Of a stretch of DNA of 64,000 nt, positions 35,739 through 45,482 are shown piece by piece. A program made the translations under genes and the position numbers. Numbering within the stretch: the stretch's first letter is position 1; each line of letters starts with the position of its first letter. Under the pieces are notes generated by a model that did not search any database, was not told where the DNA came from, and was given only the letters and a program-made list of their open reading frames with translations. This DNA is from Sphingobium lactosutens (GTDB lineage Bacteria; Pseudomonadota; Alphaproteobacteria; Sphingomonadales; Sphingomonadaceae), in NCBI RefSeq assembly GCF_013393185.1, contig NZ_QJQX01000018.1, positions 62,001 to 126,000 on the forward strand, written 5' to 3'.

Positions 35739-36929
35739 ATGATTGGTGGATCAACCGCAGAGATCGAACTGGATCGCCTGCACCCTTGGGCCGACCGCGC
35801 CGCATCCATAGCGGCGGACGAGCGGCTGGACCGCATCGCCAGGGCGCAGGCGCTGACCGACGGCATCGGCGCACAGGCGCTGCTGGTCAATGCCGGGGCG
35901 TCGCTGCGCTATTTTTCGGCCGTGCCCTGGGGACAGAGCGAGCGGCTGGTGGCGATGCTGCTGCTGCCCGGGCGCACGCCGATCATCATCTGCCCGCATT
36001 TCGAGATCGGCACGCTGGAGGCGGACCTGGCCGTCAGCGCCGACATCCGGTCGTGGCAGGAGGATGAAGATCCGGTGGCGCTGGTGATCGATGCGCTGGC
36101 CGAGGCTGGGGTGCGGACGGTGGCGATCGACCCGGAACTGCCCTTCCACTTCGCCGAGCGGCTGCGGCAGGGGAGCAGCGCGACTTTGGTGGACGCCAGC
36201 CCGGTCATTAGCGGATGCCGCATGGTCAAGTCCGCCGCCGAACTGGCGCTGATGCAGCAGGCCAAGTCTATGACGCTCCTCGTTCACACCGCGGCAGCGC
36301 GGATATTGCGTCCCGGCATCCGTGCCAGCGAAGTGACCCGCTTCATCGACGAGGCGCATCGCCGGCTGGGCGCGAAAGGCTCCAGCTTCTGCATCGTCCA
36401 GTTCGGTGAGGCGACGGCCTACCCCCACGGCCTGCCCGGCGACCGGGCGCTGGAGGAGGGGCAACTGGTACTGATCGACACTGGCTGCACGATCGAGGGC
36501 TATCATTCCGACATCACGCGCACCTATGCCTTCGGGCCTGTGGACCAGCAGGCGCGCGACATCTGGGCGCTGGAAAAGGAAGCGCAGCAGGCGGCCTTCG
36601 ATGCGGTCGTGCCCGGCGCGCCGTGCGAGAGCGTGGATGCGGCGGCGCGCGCGGTGCTGGAGAAGGCCGGCCTTGGCCCCGACTATCGCCTGCCCGGCCT
36701 GCCGCATCGGACTGGCCATGGCATCGGCCTGTCGATCCATGAACCGGCCTATCTGGTGCGCGGCGACAAGACGGTGCTGCAACCGGGCATGTGTTTTTCC
36801 AACGAACCGATGATCGTGGTGCCGCAGCGCTTCGGCATCCGGCTGGAGGATCATTTCCACGTCACCGCCACCGGCGCGCAATGGTTCACCCAGCCGCAGG
36901 CGGCGATCGACCGGCCTTTTGCAGCCTGA
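35739..36929 (+). CDS. M24-family metallopeptidase, Xaa-Pro dipeptidase-like
   Basis: A 396-residue cytoplasmic peptidase. The N-terminal creatinase-like domain (QALLVNAGASLRYFSAVPW) precedes the pita-bread domain with all five metal ligands visible: LIDTGCTIEGYHSDITRTY (two Asp), HRTGHGIGLSIHEP (His), FSNEP (Glu) and RLEDHF (Glu). Members cleave Xaa-Pro dipeptides or proline-containing amides. It is in an operon with the FAD oxidoreductase. Its stop codon is directly adjacent to that of the convergent POT transporter, with no bases between. Confidence 0.92.
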   Translation: MIGGSTAEIELDRLHPWADRAASIAADERLDRIARAQALTDGIGAQALLVNAGASLRYFSAVPWGQSERLVAMLLLPGRTPIIICPHFEIGTLEADLAVSADIRSWQEDEDPVALVIDALAEAGVRTVAIDPELPFHFAERLRQGSSATLVDASPVISGCRMVKSAAELALMQQAKSMTLLVHTAAARILRPGIRASEVTRFIDEAHRRLGAKGSSFCIVQFGEATAYPHGLPGDRALEEGQLVLIDTGCTIEGYHSDITRTYAFGPVDQQARDIWALEKEAQQAAFDAVVPGAPCESVDAAARAVLEKAGLGPDYRLPGLPHRTGHGIGLSIHEPAYLVRGDKTVLQPGMCFSNEPMIVVPQRFGIRLEDHFHVTATGAQWFTQPQAAIDRPFAA

Positions 36930-38429
36930 CTATCGGGTAGCCGGGCGCAGCACGCGCTGCGCCCCGATATTCGCCACCAGCACCAGCGCGCCGATCGCCG
37001 CGGCGACCAGGCCGATACGCAGATAGGCATCAAGGATGATCGCCCGGTCGCCGCCATCGGCGCCGCCGCCCATCGCCTCGATCACCGATGCGATCACCCC
37101 CGCGCTGAAATTGCCCGCCGCCGTCGCCAGAAACCAGGTGCCCATCAGGAAACTCACCATGTGGCGCGGAGCGAAGCGGGACATGGCGGAGAGGCCAACG
37201 GGCGACAGGCACATTTCCCCGATCGCGTGGCAAAGGAAGAGCAGGAAGATGAAGGTGAGCGGCACTTTCTGGTCCGCCGGCACCAACTGCGCCAGCGTCA
37301 TCAGCACGAAGCCGCCGCCGACCATGATGATGCCGAATGCGAAGCTGCTGAGCGGGGTGGGCATGCGGTCCGCCTTCGCAAGACGCAGCCAGAGCGCCGC
37401 GAAGGGCAGGGCGATCAGGCAGACGAAGAATGGCGGCAGCGCCTGGAACACCGAGGCGGGGACCTCATAGCCAAGGATCATGCGGTCGACATGATGATCG
37501 ATGAACAGGCTGAGTGACGATCCGCTCTGTTCGTACAGACCCCAGAAGACCGGCTGGATGACGACCAGCGCCAGAGCATAGAGCAGCTTGCGCCGCTCCT
37601 CGCCCTCCAGTCGGGCGAGCGCGATCCAGACCAGAAGCAAGCCGATCAGCACGCCGCCGACCGCAAGCAGGGTGCCGGTTAGTTTGGGCGAGACCAACAG
37701 CACCCAACTCAGCAAGGTCAGTGGGATTGTGCTGCCATAGATCAGCCATTCGCGCTTCACCCCAACGATTGGTTTGGCCAGCGCGGCCGGATCGGGCGCT
37801 TCACCGCCGCCCAGCAGATGGCGCTTGCCGCGGGCGAAGACGATGACGCCCGCGATCATGCCGATCGCCGCCGCGCCAAAGCCATAGCCCCAGCCCAAAG
37901 TCTCGCCCAGCAGCCCGCAGATGATCGGGCCGACCGCGCCGCCGATATTGATGCCCATGTAGAAGAGCGTGTAGGCGCTGTCCCGGCGCGGATCATGCTG
38001 GGCGTAGAGCTTGCCCACGAGCGCGGAGATATTGGCTTTCAGGAAGCCGGTGCCGACGACGATCAGCGACAGGCCGATCCAGAAGATGGCCTGTGCCGAT
38101 GTGCCGAGAAAGTCTTCGACCCCCAGGATGATATGGCCGCTGGCGATCACCAGCCCGCCGAACAGCACCGCTTTGCGTTGCCCCAGCCAGCGGTCGGCCA
38201 GATAGCCGCCGATCATCGGCGAGAGGAAAACCAGCGCGAGATAGGAGCCGTAGAGCAGGCCCGACTGCTCGCCCGAATAAAGGAAGTGGCGCGTCAGATA
38301 GAAGATCAGCAGCGCGCGCATTCCGTAGAAGGAGAAACGCTCCCACAATTCAGTGAAGAAGAGGACGTATAGCCCCTTGGGATGGCCCCAGAGCGTCTCG
38401 GCGTCGGTGGGCGCAACGGGCGTCGTCAT
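36930..38429 (-). CDS. POT-family proton-coupled di/tripeptide transporter
   Basis: A 499-residue, roughly 14-helix inner-membrane symporter. Signature motifs are FFTELWERFSFYGMRALLIFYLTRH (the ExxER proton-coupling motif region) and YTLFYMGINIGGAVGPIICGLLGE (PTR2 signature), with later FFTELW-type repeats absent as expected. It imports small peptides. Its ATG overlaps the stop of the metalloprotease-like gene by one base (TGATG), so peptide release outside and uptake are coupled in one operon. Confidence 0.95.
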   Translation of the reverse strand: MTTPVAPTDAETLWGHPKGLYVLFFTELWERFSFYGMRALLIFYLTRHFLYSGEQSGLLYGSYLALVFLSPMIGGYLADRWLGQRKAVLFGGLVIASGHIILGVEDFLGTSAQAIFWIGLSLIVVGTGFLKANISALVGKLYAQHDPRRDSAYTLFYMGINIGGAVGPIICGLLGETLGWGYGFGAAAIGMIAGVIVFARGKRHLLGGGEAPDPAALAKPIVGVKREWLIYGSTIPLTLLSWVLLVSPKLTGTLLAVGGVLIGLLLVWIALARLEGEERRKLLYALALVVIQPVFWGLYEQSGSSLSLFIDHHVDRMILGYEVPASVFQALPPFFVCLIALPFAALWLRLAKADRMPTPLSSFAFGIIMVGGGFVLMTLAQLVPADQKVPLTFIFLLFLCHAIGEMCLSPVGLSAMSRFAPRHMVSFLMGTWFLATAAGNFSAGVIASVIEAMGGGADGGDRAIILDAYLRIGLVAAAIGALVLVANIGAQRVLRPATR

Positions 38430-40378
38430 CAGGGTATCCAGCGATAGTCGGGCTTGGCGGTGACTTCGGTGACGGGTGCGGTCAGGGCCGCGCCGCGCTT
38501 CGGGTCAGTCGCCGCTGCCTGATCGACGAAGCCATAGGAGACGCCCTTGTCGAACTGGCCGCCGCGATGTTCGACGTCGCCGATCGTCTGCGCCGTGCCG
38601 GACAGGATGATGCCCTTCTCATATTCGCCGATGCCCAGCATCGAGGTCGCCGCGCGGGCATGGTCGCGCAATATGGTGTCGCCCCGCAGGACGGTGAGGC
38701 CGGCGATCACGGCATCATCCTGTAGCTGTGCCTGACGTGTGACGACGGCATGATCTTCGACCCGTGCCCGGTCGGCGACGGTGCCGGACAGGACGCGGGC
38801 ATAGGGGCCGACATAGGCCGTTGGTGCGACCTTTGCGTCCGGGCCGACCCAGCCGCCGCCATTGGGATGGCGGTGGCCGCCAGGGATGGGCGCGGGCGCG
38901 TCGGGTCGTGCGCCGTCCAGTTCGACCATCCAGGGATAGCGGTAGATGGAATAATAGGGCTGGTCCCAGCGGATTTTCTGCATCTGTGACGGGGTCGCCA
39001 TGACGACGAGATAGAGGCCCTTGTCATCGGGACGGATGGCGATCGCCGTCTGCGCGCGTGCGCCGCGTTGGAGCGGACTATAGCGGCTCTTGCCGTCCGC
39101 GCCGACGGCGACCACGCCCCAGCGCCAGTCGGAGGCAGGCGGCGGGATGGTGTCGGGTTCGTCGGCGAGGCCAGGGAGCTTGGTAACGGCGGACGCCTGC
39201 TGCACGATGCCGCGGAAGGTGAGGCTAACGCGCGACTGGCCGGCATCGGGGTTCAGCTTGACGATATTATAGCCCCAGCGCTGCGGCGCCCACATGTCAG
39301 GCACGGCGTAGCGGCGCTTGGCGGCGTCGATCGGGTCCAGCACGGTTGCGGCCAATATGTCCGGCCCGGTGGACTGGTCGTAGCCGCCATAGCTGCGGCG
39401 ATAGGCCGCACCATTGGCATAGTCCCAGTTCGCGTTGTGCAGCGCCCAGTCGCCGAAGGCGTCGTTCAACTGATCCTGCGTCCAGCCCATATTGCTTTTC
39501 AGGACGGTGAAGGGATCGGCGGTCAGGCGCGCGGGATCGTCCTTGCCCGGTGCGGTGCGCCAGAGGGCATTAACCGCGTCATAGCCGTGGCGGTCTTTCA
39601 GATATTCGAACCATTGCCAGTTGCAGTAGCGCGACCGGGTCGAGCCATAATAGAGATGCGGATATTGTTTGAGCAGCACCGAACAATGGGTGTTGTCGCG
39701 AAATTCCGGCAACTGGGTGGTCATCCAGTTGGCATGACTTTCGAACATCCAGCCGGTGTAAGGCGAGTCCATCAGCCGGCCGGTCGCGGCCTGAAGGGCG
39801 TGGGTCAGTTCATGGGCGAGGCCGAACCGGTCTTTCAACGCGCCCGGCCCGATCCACATGCCCATATGGCCGAGCGAATCCGTGCCGCCGGTCAGGCCAT
39901 AATCGACGCCGATATAGGCATTGACCTTGTACTTGGTGGCATCGCCGCAATGGGGCATCGGGAAGCCCAGCGTGTCGATGAAATAGGCCCAGACATATTC
40001 CAGATGCGCGGCCGCTGCTTTGGCGTCGGCGGGATCGACGGTGCCGGGCTTCCAGTGGAAGGCGACATGCGCGCTTTCCATCTGGAGGGGGAGCGCACCG
40101 TTCGCTTTGTCGCTGGGATCAGTTGCCGCCACGGTCCAGGGGGCAGTGGCGCAAATAGGATTTCCGGGGCTTAACTTCGCATGTTTCCCGCTTGTTTCGA
40201 CATTTTGTTGCGCCGGGCTGATCCTATCGGCAAGTGCCGATGAGCAGTTGCGGGCCAGCATAGCAGCCGGACCGTTAGTAGGACAGCGATCGGCTGCCGG
40301 CCGGGGCAGGGCGGCCAGCGCCGCGCCCCCCATCGTCAGACCAAGAGCCGAAGCGAGGAGGGCGCGGTGCATCTTCAT
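38429..40378 (-). CDS. Secreted HExxH metalloprotease-like (DUF6055/AvrXca-like) with beta-helix C-terminus
   Basis: A 649-residue protein with a signal peptide (LLASALGLTMGGAALA). A zinc-binding HELTH motif is at about 189-193 (GLAHELTHALQAATG), followed by GWMFESHANWMTTQLPEF with possible third ligands; this matches DUF6055 and the Svx/AvrXca virulence-protein family as I recall them. Near residues 510-600 are hexapeptide repeats typical of a left-handed beta-helix (VAPTAYVGPYARVLSGTVADRARVEDHAVV). Activity on plant or bacterial proteins is inferred. The start overlaps the upstream stop by one base. Confidence 0.75.
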   Translation of the reverse strand: MKMHRALLASALGLTMGGAALAALPRPAADRCPTNGPAAMLARNCSSALADRISPAQQNVETSGKHAKLSPGNPICATAPWTVAATDPSDKANGALPLQMESAHVAFHWKPGTVDPADAKAAAAHLEYVWAYFIDTLGFPMPHCGDATKYKVNAYIGVDYGLTGGTDSLGHMGMWIGPGALKDRFGLAHELTHALQAATGRLMDSPYTGWMFESHANWMTTQLPEFRDNTHCSVLLKQYPHLYYGSTRSRYCNWQWFEYLKDRHGYDAVNALWRTAPGKDDPARLTADPFTVLKSNMGWTQDQLNDAFGDWALHNANWDYANGAAYRRSYGGYDQSTGPDILAATVLDPIDAAKRRYAVPDMWAPQRWGYNIVKLNPDAGQSRVSLTFRGIVQQASAVTKLPGLADEPDTIPPPASDWRWGVVAVGADGKSRYSPLQRGARAQTAIAIRPDDKGLYLVVMATPSQMQKIRWDQPYYSIYRYPWMVELDGARPDAPAPIPGGHRHPNGGGWVGPDAKVAPTAYVGPYARVLSGTVADRARVEDHAVVTRQAQLQDDAVIAGLTVLRGDTILRDHARAATSMLGIGEYEKGIILSGTAQTIGDVEHRGGQFDKGVSYGFVDQAAATDPKRGAALTAPVTEVTAKPDYRWIP

Positions 40379-43119
40379 CAGCGCGGCGTCAGCGTGATGC
40401 GGGTGGCGCCGGTGGTGAGCGGGATGGCATAGCCACCCCGATCCGCCGTGCCGCCGTCAATGGCGTAGGGCTTGCCGTCCTTCGTCGTGGTTTCGAACAG
40501 CAGGCGGGCCTCGGCTGTCGCCGCATCAGCGGCGTCTAGCGTCAGCACGACGTTGCCGGAAGCGGCGTCATAATCGGCGCTGGCGATGCGGCCGGCCTCC
40601 AGCGTGATCCACAGGCCAGCGGGCGCAATGAACAGGCGGCGGCGCGCGCCATCCTGCGGCGCGATATGGATCTTGCCGGCGTCGTCCGTGACCTTGCCGC
40701 CAAAGCCCAACCAGCCCAGATCCTTGTCCTTGACTGCATAGGTGGCGGACGCGATCGCATGGCCGTAAAAGCCCATGCCATAATCGCCGGTCAGCGCGTC
40801 CCACTTCATCATGTCGGGCCAGCTATGGAAGGCGGCGGAGCCGAAGCCCTGCTGGTCGATATTGGTGATGCCGCCCATCATGCCGCCATAGGCGACGCGC
40901 AGCAGATGCAGGTCGTCCGGGTTCTGGCGATAGGCGTCGAACAAAGGCACGGCGTTGAGCGCCGAACCATAATGGTGAATCTGCCGCTCGATGCGGGACA
41001 CCTTCCCGCCATAGAGGAAATCCCAATAGCGGCGGGCATTGCCATTATAGCCCCAGCTCGGGATGGTCGGATCATAGCCAAGGATCACTTCCTTGGTGAC
41101 GTCCGCCTGCGGCTGATAGCCGAAATAGCGCATCCAGGCATAGACTTCGGGCTGGCCGGTGGAATCCCAGGCCATTTCGCTGCCGAATGGATATTTGAGC
41201 GTGCGCCAGTGATCGGCGCGGCCCTTCATCAGTTTCTCCATTTCGATCGCTTCGGCGGTCAGGCCTTCGCGCTTCAGGTCCTTGAGGATGTCGAGGAAGA
41301 TGTCGCCTTCCATTTGGCCGAACTGGGCATAATAGGGCGCGTCGCGCATCATCGCGACCGAAGTGCGATAGGCCCAGTCGAGATAGAAGCGCCAGTCATG
41401 CTGCTTCACCAGACCCTGACTGTCGCGGGCAAGGCGATAGAGCACCCAATGGCCGATCGCGACATGGGGGTAGTTATAGGAGCGGCCGAGATCGTCCGAA
41501 TCCTTCTTCGACCAGGCGGTCCAGTTCTTCCAGTTGATCGCCGGGTCGTAATAGTCCGGGAACTCTTTTGGGTCGTAATAGAAGAGGCTCTTTTTGACCG
41601 CGCCGGCCTGTGGCCCTTCGGCGACCTGAAGATGGCCTAGCACGGTTTCGTTGACCATGCGTTCGAGCTTGGCGACTTCCTCCGCATTGGGATTGTCGAG
41701 CTGCTTGATCGCGGCCGCGACCCAACTGCCCGCGCCGCCCTCGTCGCTCATCCCGGCGACCCAGACGCGGCCGTCCTGCGTCAGGATCTTGTTCTCTTCC
41801 CGGTCATAGGAGAGGATGGCGGGGGAGCGATGGAAGGGATCGTCCTTGCCCTCAAACCACTGATTGGTGGTGGTGAAATGGCCGATATCGGCCATCACCT
41901 GTTCCAGCGGCTTGGTGATATAATAGCTGACGGTCTGGGCCTGCCCGTTGGCATAGGTGACGGTGAGGCGCGCCTGTCCCCAGCCCGATGCCTTCACGTC
42001 ATAGCGCGCCCAGCCGGTGCCGTTCTCGGCCGGCGTCGCGGTGAGCGCGCCGGCGGGGAAGCTTTCGATCTTCGCGACCGGGCTGGCGGATTTTAGGTAA
42101 AGCCTGGCCGACTGGTCGGTGGGCACGACATAGCCGGGGATGCCGACCGCGACGGGGCGCTTGTTGGCGACCAGCGTATCCTCGATCGCGCGGATGCTGG
42201 GCGAGGTGACGAAGCGCAGGCCGATGGTGCGGCTCTGGCCGGGCGCCAGCATGATGCTGGTCGCGTCATTCCATTGCGGGCCGGCCTTGGCCCATTCCTT
42301 CTCGACGAAGCCCTTGCTGGCGACGGTCCAGTCGTAGAAGCCTTCGGATACCTGCGTGCGCGGGCTGCGGTCGGTGAAGATATCATCCTTGGGCGCGGCG
42401 CGGGCCTCCAATACCGGACGATAGGCTTCGAGCGGGCTGTTGTTTTCGGGCAGGACCAGCAGCGCCGGACCCTGACCGTTGAGGCGCGTCACCTGCAAGT
42501 AGCCGGCGTCGCGACCGATATAAGGATCTACGAAGCTGGCCTGCGCATGCGCCTGATCCAGATCGCGGTCGAGGATGATATTGTCGAACACCATCGGCAT
42601 GCCGAGCGCGCCGATCTCGACGGGGGCGTTGCTGGTGTTGACCAGCGTGAAGCGCAGGGCGAGGACGCCATTGTCGTTGATCCATTGCCGCTCGACGCGC
42701 AGCGGGATGCCGGCGCCCATCGACGCCGTAATGTCGGCGGATGCCAGCACATTGCCTCGCACGGCGAGCTTCACGATCGGCTTGCGGGCATGGGCGGAGG
42801 AAAAGTCCTGCCATGCGCTGTCGCCGCTCTTCAGGCGGATGTGGATATCGCCGATATGGACATAGCCGTCACCTGCGCGTTCCGCCTCGCGTGCGGCAGG
42901 GACGAAGTCGAACGCGGCGTCGCCGATCGGCGAGAGATGCGCCAGCGTCTGCGTGTCGGTGCGCAGCGCCAGGTCGAAGGTCGGCGTCTTGAACGCGGTC
43001 TTCGCGATCGGCGGGAAGACCTTCTTTACGGGCTGGGCTTCGGCGGAGGCGGCCTGTGCCGGGATGAGCGCGGGCACCGACGCCAGCAGCAGGGCGATCA
43101 GGGGGAGTTTCTTGATCAT
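40378..43119 (-). CDS. Secreted DUF5695-like protein (glycosidase-like fold suspected)
   Basis: About 913 residues with a signal peptide (IKKLPLIALLLASVPALIPAQAASA). A beta-rich N-terminal half (RVERQWINDNGVLALRFTLVNTSNAPVEIGALGMPM) resembles the super-sandwich domains of polysaccharide-active enzymes. The middle is helical (NYPHVAIGHWVLYRLARDSQGL; WRFYLDWAYRTSVAMM) like an alpha/alpha barrel, and a beta tail follows. I recall this pattern as DUF5695, but am not certain. ATG at 43119 is chosen because GAGGA lies just upstream; an ATG at 43134 overlaps the previous stop. No catalytic residue can be assigned. It probably acts with the protease and peptidases. Confidence 0.7.
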   Translation of the reverse strand: MIKKLPLIALLLASVPALIPAQAASAEAQPVKKVFPPIAKTAFKTPTFDLALRTDTQTLAHLSPIGDAAFDFVPAAREAERAGDGYVHIGDIHIRLKSGDSAWQDFSSAHARKPIVKLAVRGNVLASADITASMGAGIPLRVERQWINDNGVLALRFTLVNTSNAPVEIGALGMPMVFDNIILDRDLDQAHAQASFVDPYIGRDAGYLQVTRLNGQGPALLVLPENNSPLEAYRPVLEARAAPKDDIFTDRSPRTQVSEGFYDWTVASKGFVEKEWAKAGPQWNDATSIMLAPGQSRTIGLRFVTSPSIRAIEDTLVANKRPVAVGIPGYVVPTDQSARLYLKSASPVAKIESFPAGALTATPAENGTGWARYDVKASGWGQARLTVTYANGQAQTVSYYITKPLEQVMADIGHFTTTNQWFEGKDDPFHRSPAILSYDREENKILTQDGRVWVAGMSDEGGAGSWVAAAIKQLDNPNAEEVAKLERMVNETVLGHLQVAEGPQAGAVKKSLFYYDPKEFPDYYDPAINWKNWTAWSKKDSDDLGRSYNYPHVAIGHWVLYRLARDSQGLVKQHDWRFYLDWAYRTSVAMMRDAPYYAQFGQMEGDIFLDILKDLKREGLTAEAIEMEKLMKGRADHWRTLKYPFGSEMAWDSTGQPEVYAWMRYFGYQPQADVTKEVILGYDPTIPSWGYNGNARRYWDFLYGGKVSRIERQIHHYGSALNAVPLFDAYRQNPDDLHLLRVAYGGMMGGITNIDQQGFGSAAFHSWPDMMKWDALTGDYGMGFYGHAIASATYAVKDKDLGWLGFGGKVTDDAGKIHIAPQDGARRRLFIAPAGLWITLEAGRIASADYDAASGNVVLTLDAADAATAEARLLFETTTKDGKPYAIDGGTADRGGYAIPLTTGATRITLTPR

Positions 43120-43130
43120 GGTCGTCCTCG

Positions 43131-45482
43131 TCATTTCGCGGCGGGGGTGCGGGCGACTTGCGGCGCCGACAGGGCGGGCGGCGTTTCGCCCAGCAGGTTG
43201 AGCGTGAAATAGTCGCGCAGCTTCTTCCAGAAGAAGGGCTGATAGACCCGGTGGGTGGTATTGGGCAGGACGACCAGATCGACGTCGCGCCCGGCGTCCA
43301 TCAAGGCTTTGGCGAGGCGGAAGCTTTCCGTCACCGGCACATTGTCGTCGATGTCGCCATGGATCAGCAGCAGCTTGCCCATCAAATTGCCTGCGACCGA
43401 CATGTTGCTGTTGCGCTCCCATGTGGCTTCGTCCGGGTTGCCCATGGACACTTCGGGCCACCATGTCTTGTCGAGCCGCAGGTCGTGATTGCCGGAGGAG
43501 GAGACGCCGACCTTGAAGAAATTCGGTCGCCGCAGCACGAAGCGGGCGGTGTCGTAGCCGCCCGCCGATCCGCCGAACACGCCCACGCGGTTGACGTCCA
43601 TATAGGGATATTTGGCGGCCATCTGACGGATGAGGGCGATATGGTCGTCAAGCCCCACTTCGCCCAGATTCTGATAGGCGGGCAGGCGGAAGGCCTGTCC
43701 CCGGCGGGATGTGCCGGTGCCGTCGATCATCACCACGATCGCGCCGATCTGCGCCACGGCATTGCCCGACACGCGATGCGCATCGTTCCAGGTGGCGGGG
43801 ACGTCGGTCGTGGTCGGGCCGGTATAGACATTGTCGATGACCGGATAGCTGCGCTTCGGATCGAAATGCGCCGGGCGGAAGATCATGCCGTAGATCGGCG
43901 TGTGGCCGTCCGCCGCGACACCCTTGAAGGGTTCGGGCGACGTATAGCCCGCCGCGCGCAGGCGGCTGTCGTCGGCGGTGGCGAGGTCCATGACGATGCG
44001 GCCGGTCTGCGCATCGCGCAGGACGGCGCGGGTGGGGCTGGTCGGACTGGACATCTGATCCACGATCCATCTGCCGTCGTCTGACAGGCTTGTGTCATGA
44101 TCGAGCGGTTCAGGGGTCAGTTCGGTCGGGTCGCCGCCGCTGAGCGATACGCGGTAGAGCGCACGCCAATAGGGATTGCGCGCCTTTTCCCGGCCGACGC
44201 CGGTTACGACCAGAGAAGATTTGTCCCCGGCGACATGGTCGACCGACAGCACTTCCCATTCCCCCCGAGTAAGCGGTTTCCCGCCTTCAGGCGCATCAGG
44301 GGTGACGAGATAGAGCTGCGCCCAGCCGGACCGTTCGGAGATGGAGAGTTCTCCGCCCAGGTCCGGCGCAGGCAGGATCATGCTGGAAGTAACGGTGACG
44401 AGCGGCGTCACCGCTTCATGCGCGACGATGCGCGCGGCGCCGGTGTCGGGATCGGCCTGATAGACGGCCTGCTGCTTGTAGCCGCGTTCGGTCCAGAGGA
44501 TGCGCGGCTTGCCGCCCACCCAGCCCATGTCGGGCGGCGAAGGGAAAAGAATGGATTCCGATGGGATGGCGAGCGGCACGATCTTCGCCTTGCCCGCCTT
44601 CATCGCCTGTTCGATGTCGATGACGAAGCGGGTCGCCTGCGGCAGCTTCTCCGCGCCAGCGAGCGGGTAGACATAGGAGAAGCTGCGCGGATAGAGGCTG
44701 CCCGGCGGGTTCTGCTGGGTGATGGAGAGTTTCTTCACGTCGCGCGTGTCGAGCCGCCAGCTGAGCAGATAGCGGCCGTCGGGGGACCATGCGCCCGATA
44801 CCGGCATGTCCGGTTCCTCGGTGCCTTCGCGCAATATGTCGGCGAGTTGCGGAATGGAGCGGCCATAGGGCTGCTCGCGCGTGCCGTCGCTGGTGAGCGC
44901 GACTTCGCGACCGGACTTGGTATCGATCGCGATCAGGTTGAAATTGCGGGCGACGATGCGCAAGCGGCCATCGGGGGAGCGAAGGGAGAGGTCGTCCTTC
45001 CTGTCCTCCACGATCCGCTCCGCCTTGCCGGTTGCGGCCAGGGTCCAGCGGCCGTCGAGGGCAGCGAAGCGCAGGGTTTTGGTAGCCGGATCATAATCGA
45101 CTTCGGCGATTTTTGCGGTGTCGGCATCCACCGGCTTGCCCGTGGCAGCGATCAGAGCAGCGAGCAGTTGTGCGGTTGTTGTCACCTGCGCCTTCACCAG
45201 CGTGGCGAGGTCGACATAGGTGTAACTCTGGTTCAGCCGATTGCCTGTGCGGTAGAGCAATCCTTTGCCCCCACCCACGAAGCGCGGTGCGACATCTCCA
45301 TTGTCGATCAGGTCGCTCAGATTCTGGCCATTGAACTTGTCCGACAGGGCATAGCGTGCGCCGATGTCCGGCGAGGTAGCCGCGACCGGGTGCGCTGGGC
45401 GCGCCAGCACGGTTGCCGGAAGACCTGGAGCGCAAACCAAGGCCAGTAGGCTGATGTTTTTCGATACTGGGAAACGGAACAT
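43131..45482 (-). CDS. Secreted S9-family dipeptidyl peptidase (DPP-IV-like)
   Basis: About 783 residues with a signal peptide (FPVSKNISLLALVCAPGLPATVLA). An N-terminal beta-propeller (SPDGRLRIVARNFNLIAID; AWSPDGRYLLSWRLDTRDVKKL) precedes an alpha/beta-hydrolase domain. The nucleophile Ser is at about 639 in FGGSAGGYD, Asp in HGDIDDNV (about 712-713), His in NTTHRVYQPF (about 744). DPP-IV-like enzymes release Xaa-Pro dipeptides from N-termini. It is the first gene of a four-gene overlapping operon ending in the peptide transporter. A GTG at 45488 would add two residues. Confidence 0.92.
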   Translation of the reverse strand: MFRFPVSKNISLLALVCAPGLPATVLARPAHPVAATSPDIGARYALSDKFNGQNLSDLIDNGDVAPRFVGGGKGLLYRTGNRLNQSYTYVDLATLVKAQVTTTAQLLAALIAATGKPVDADTAKIAEVDYDPATKTLRFAALDGRWTLAATGKAERIVEDRKDDLSLRSPDGRLRIVARNFNLIAIDTKSGREVALTSDGTREQPYGRSIPQLADILREGTEEPDMPVSGAWSPDGRYLLSWRLDTRDVKKLSITQQNPPGSLYPRSFSYVYPLAGAEKLPQATRFVIDIEQAMKAGKAKIVPLAIPSESILFPSPPDMGWVGGKPRILWTERGYKQQAVYQADPDTGAARIVAHEAVTPLVTVTSSMILPAPDLGGELSISERSGWAQLYLVTPDAPEGGKPLTRGEWEVLSVDHVAGDKSSLVVTGVGREKARNPYWRALYRVSLSGGDPTELTPEPLDHDTSLSDDGRWIVDQMSSPTSPTRAVLRDAQTGRIVMDLATADDSRLRAAGYTSPEPFKGVAADGHTPIYGMIFRPAHFDPKRSYPVIDNVYTGPTTTDVPATWNDAHRVSGNAVAQIGAIVVMIDGTGTSRRGQAFRLPAYQNLGEVGLDDHIALIRQMAAKYPYMDVNRVGVFGGSAGGYDTARFVLRRPNFFKVGVSSSGNHDLRLDKTWWPEVSMGNPDEATWERNSNMSVAGNLMGKLLLIHGDIDDNVPVTESFRLAKALMDAGRDVDLVVLPNTTHRVYQPFFWKKLRDYFTLNLLGETPPALSAPQVARTPAAK

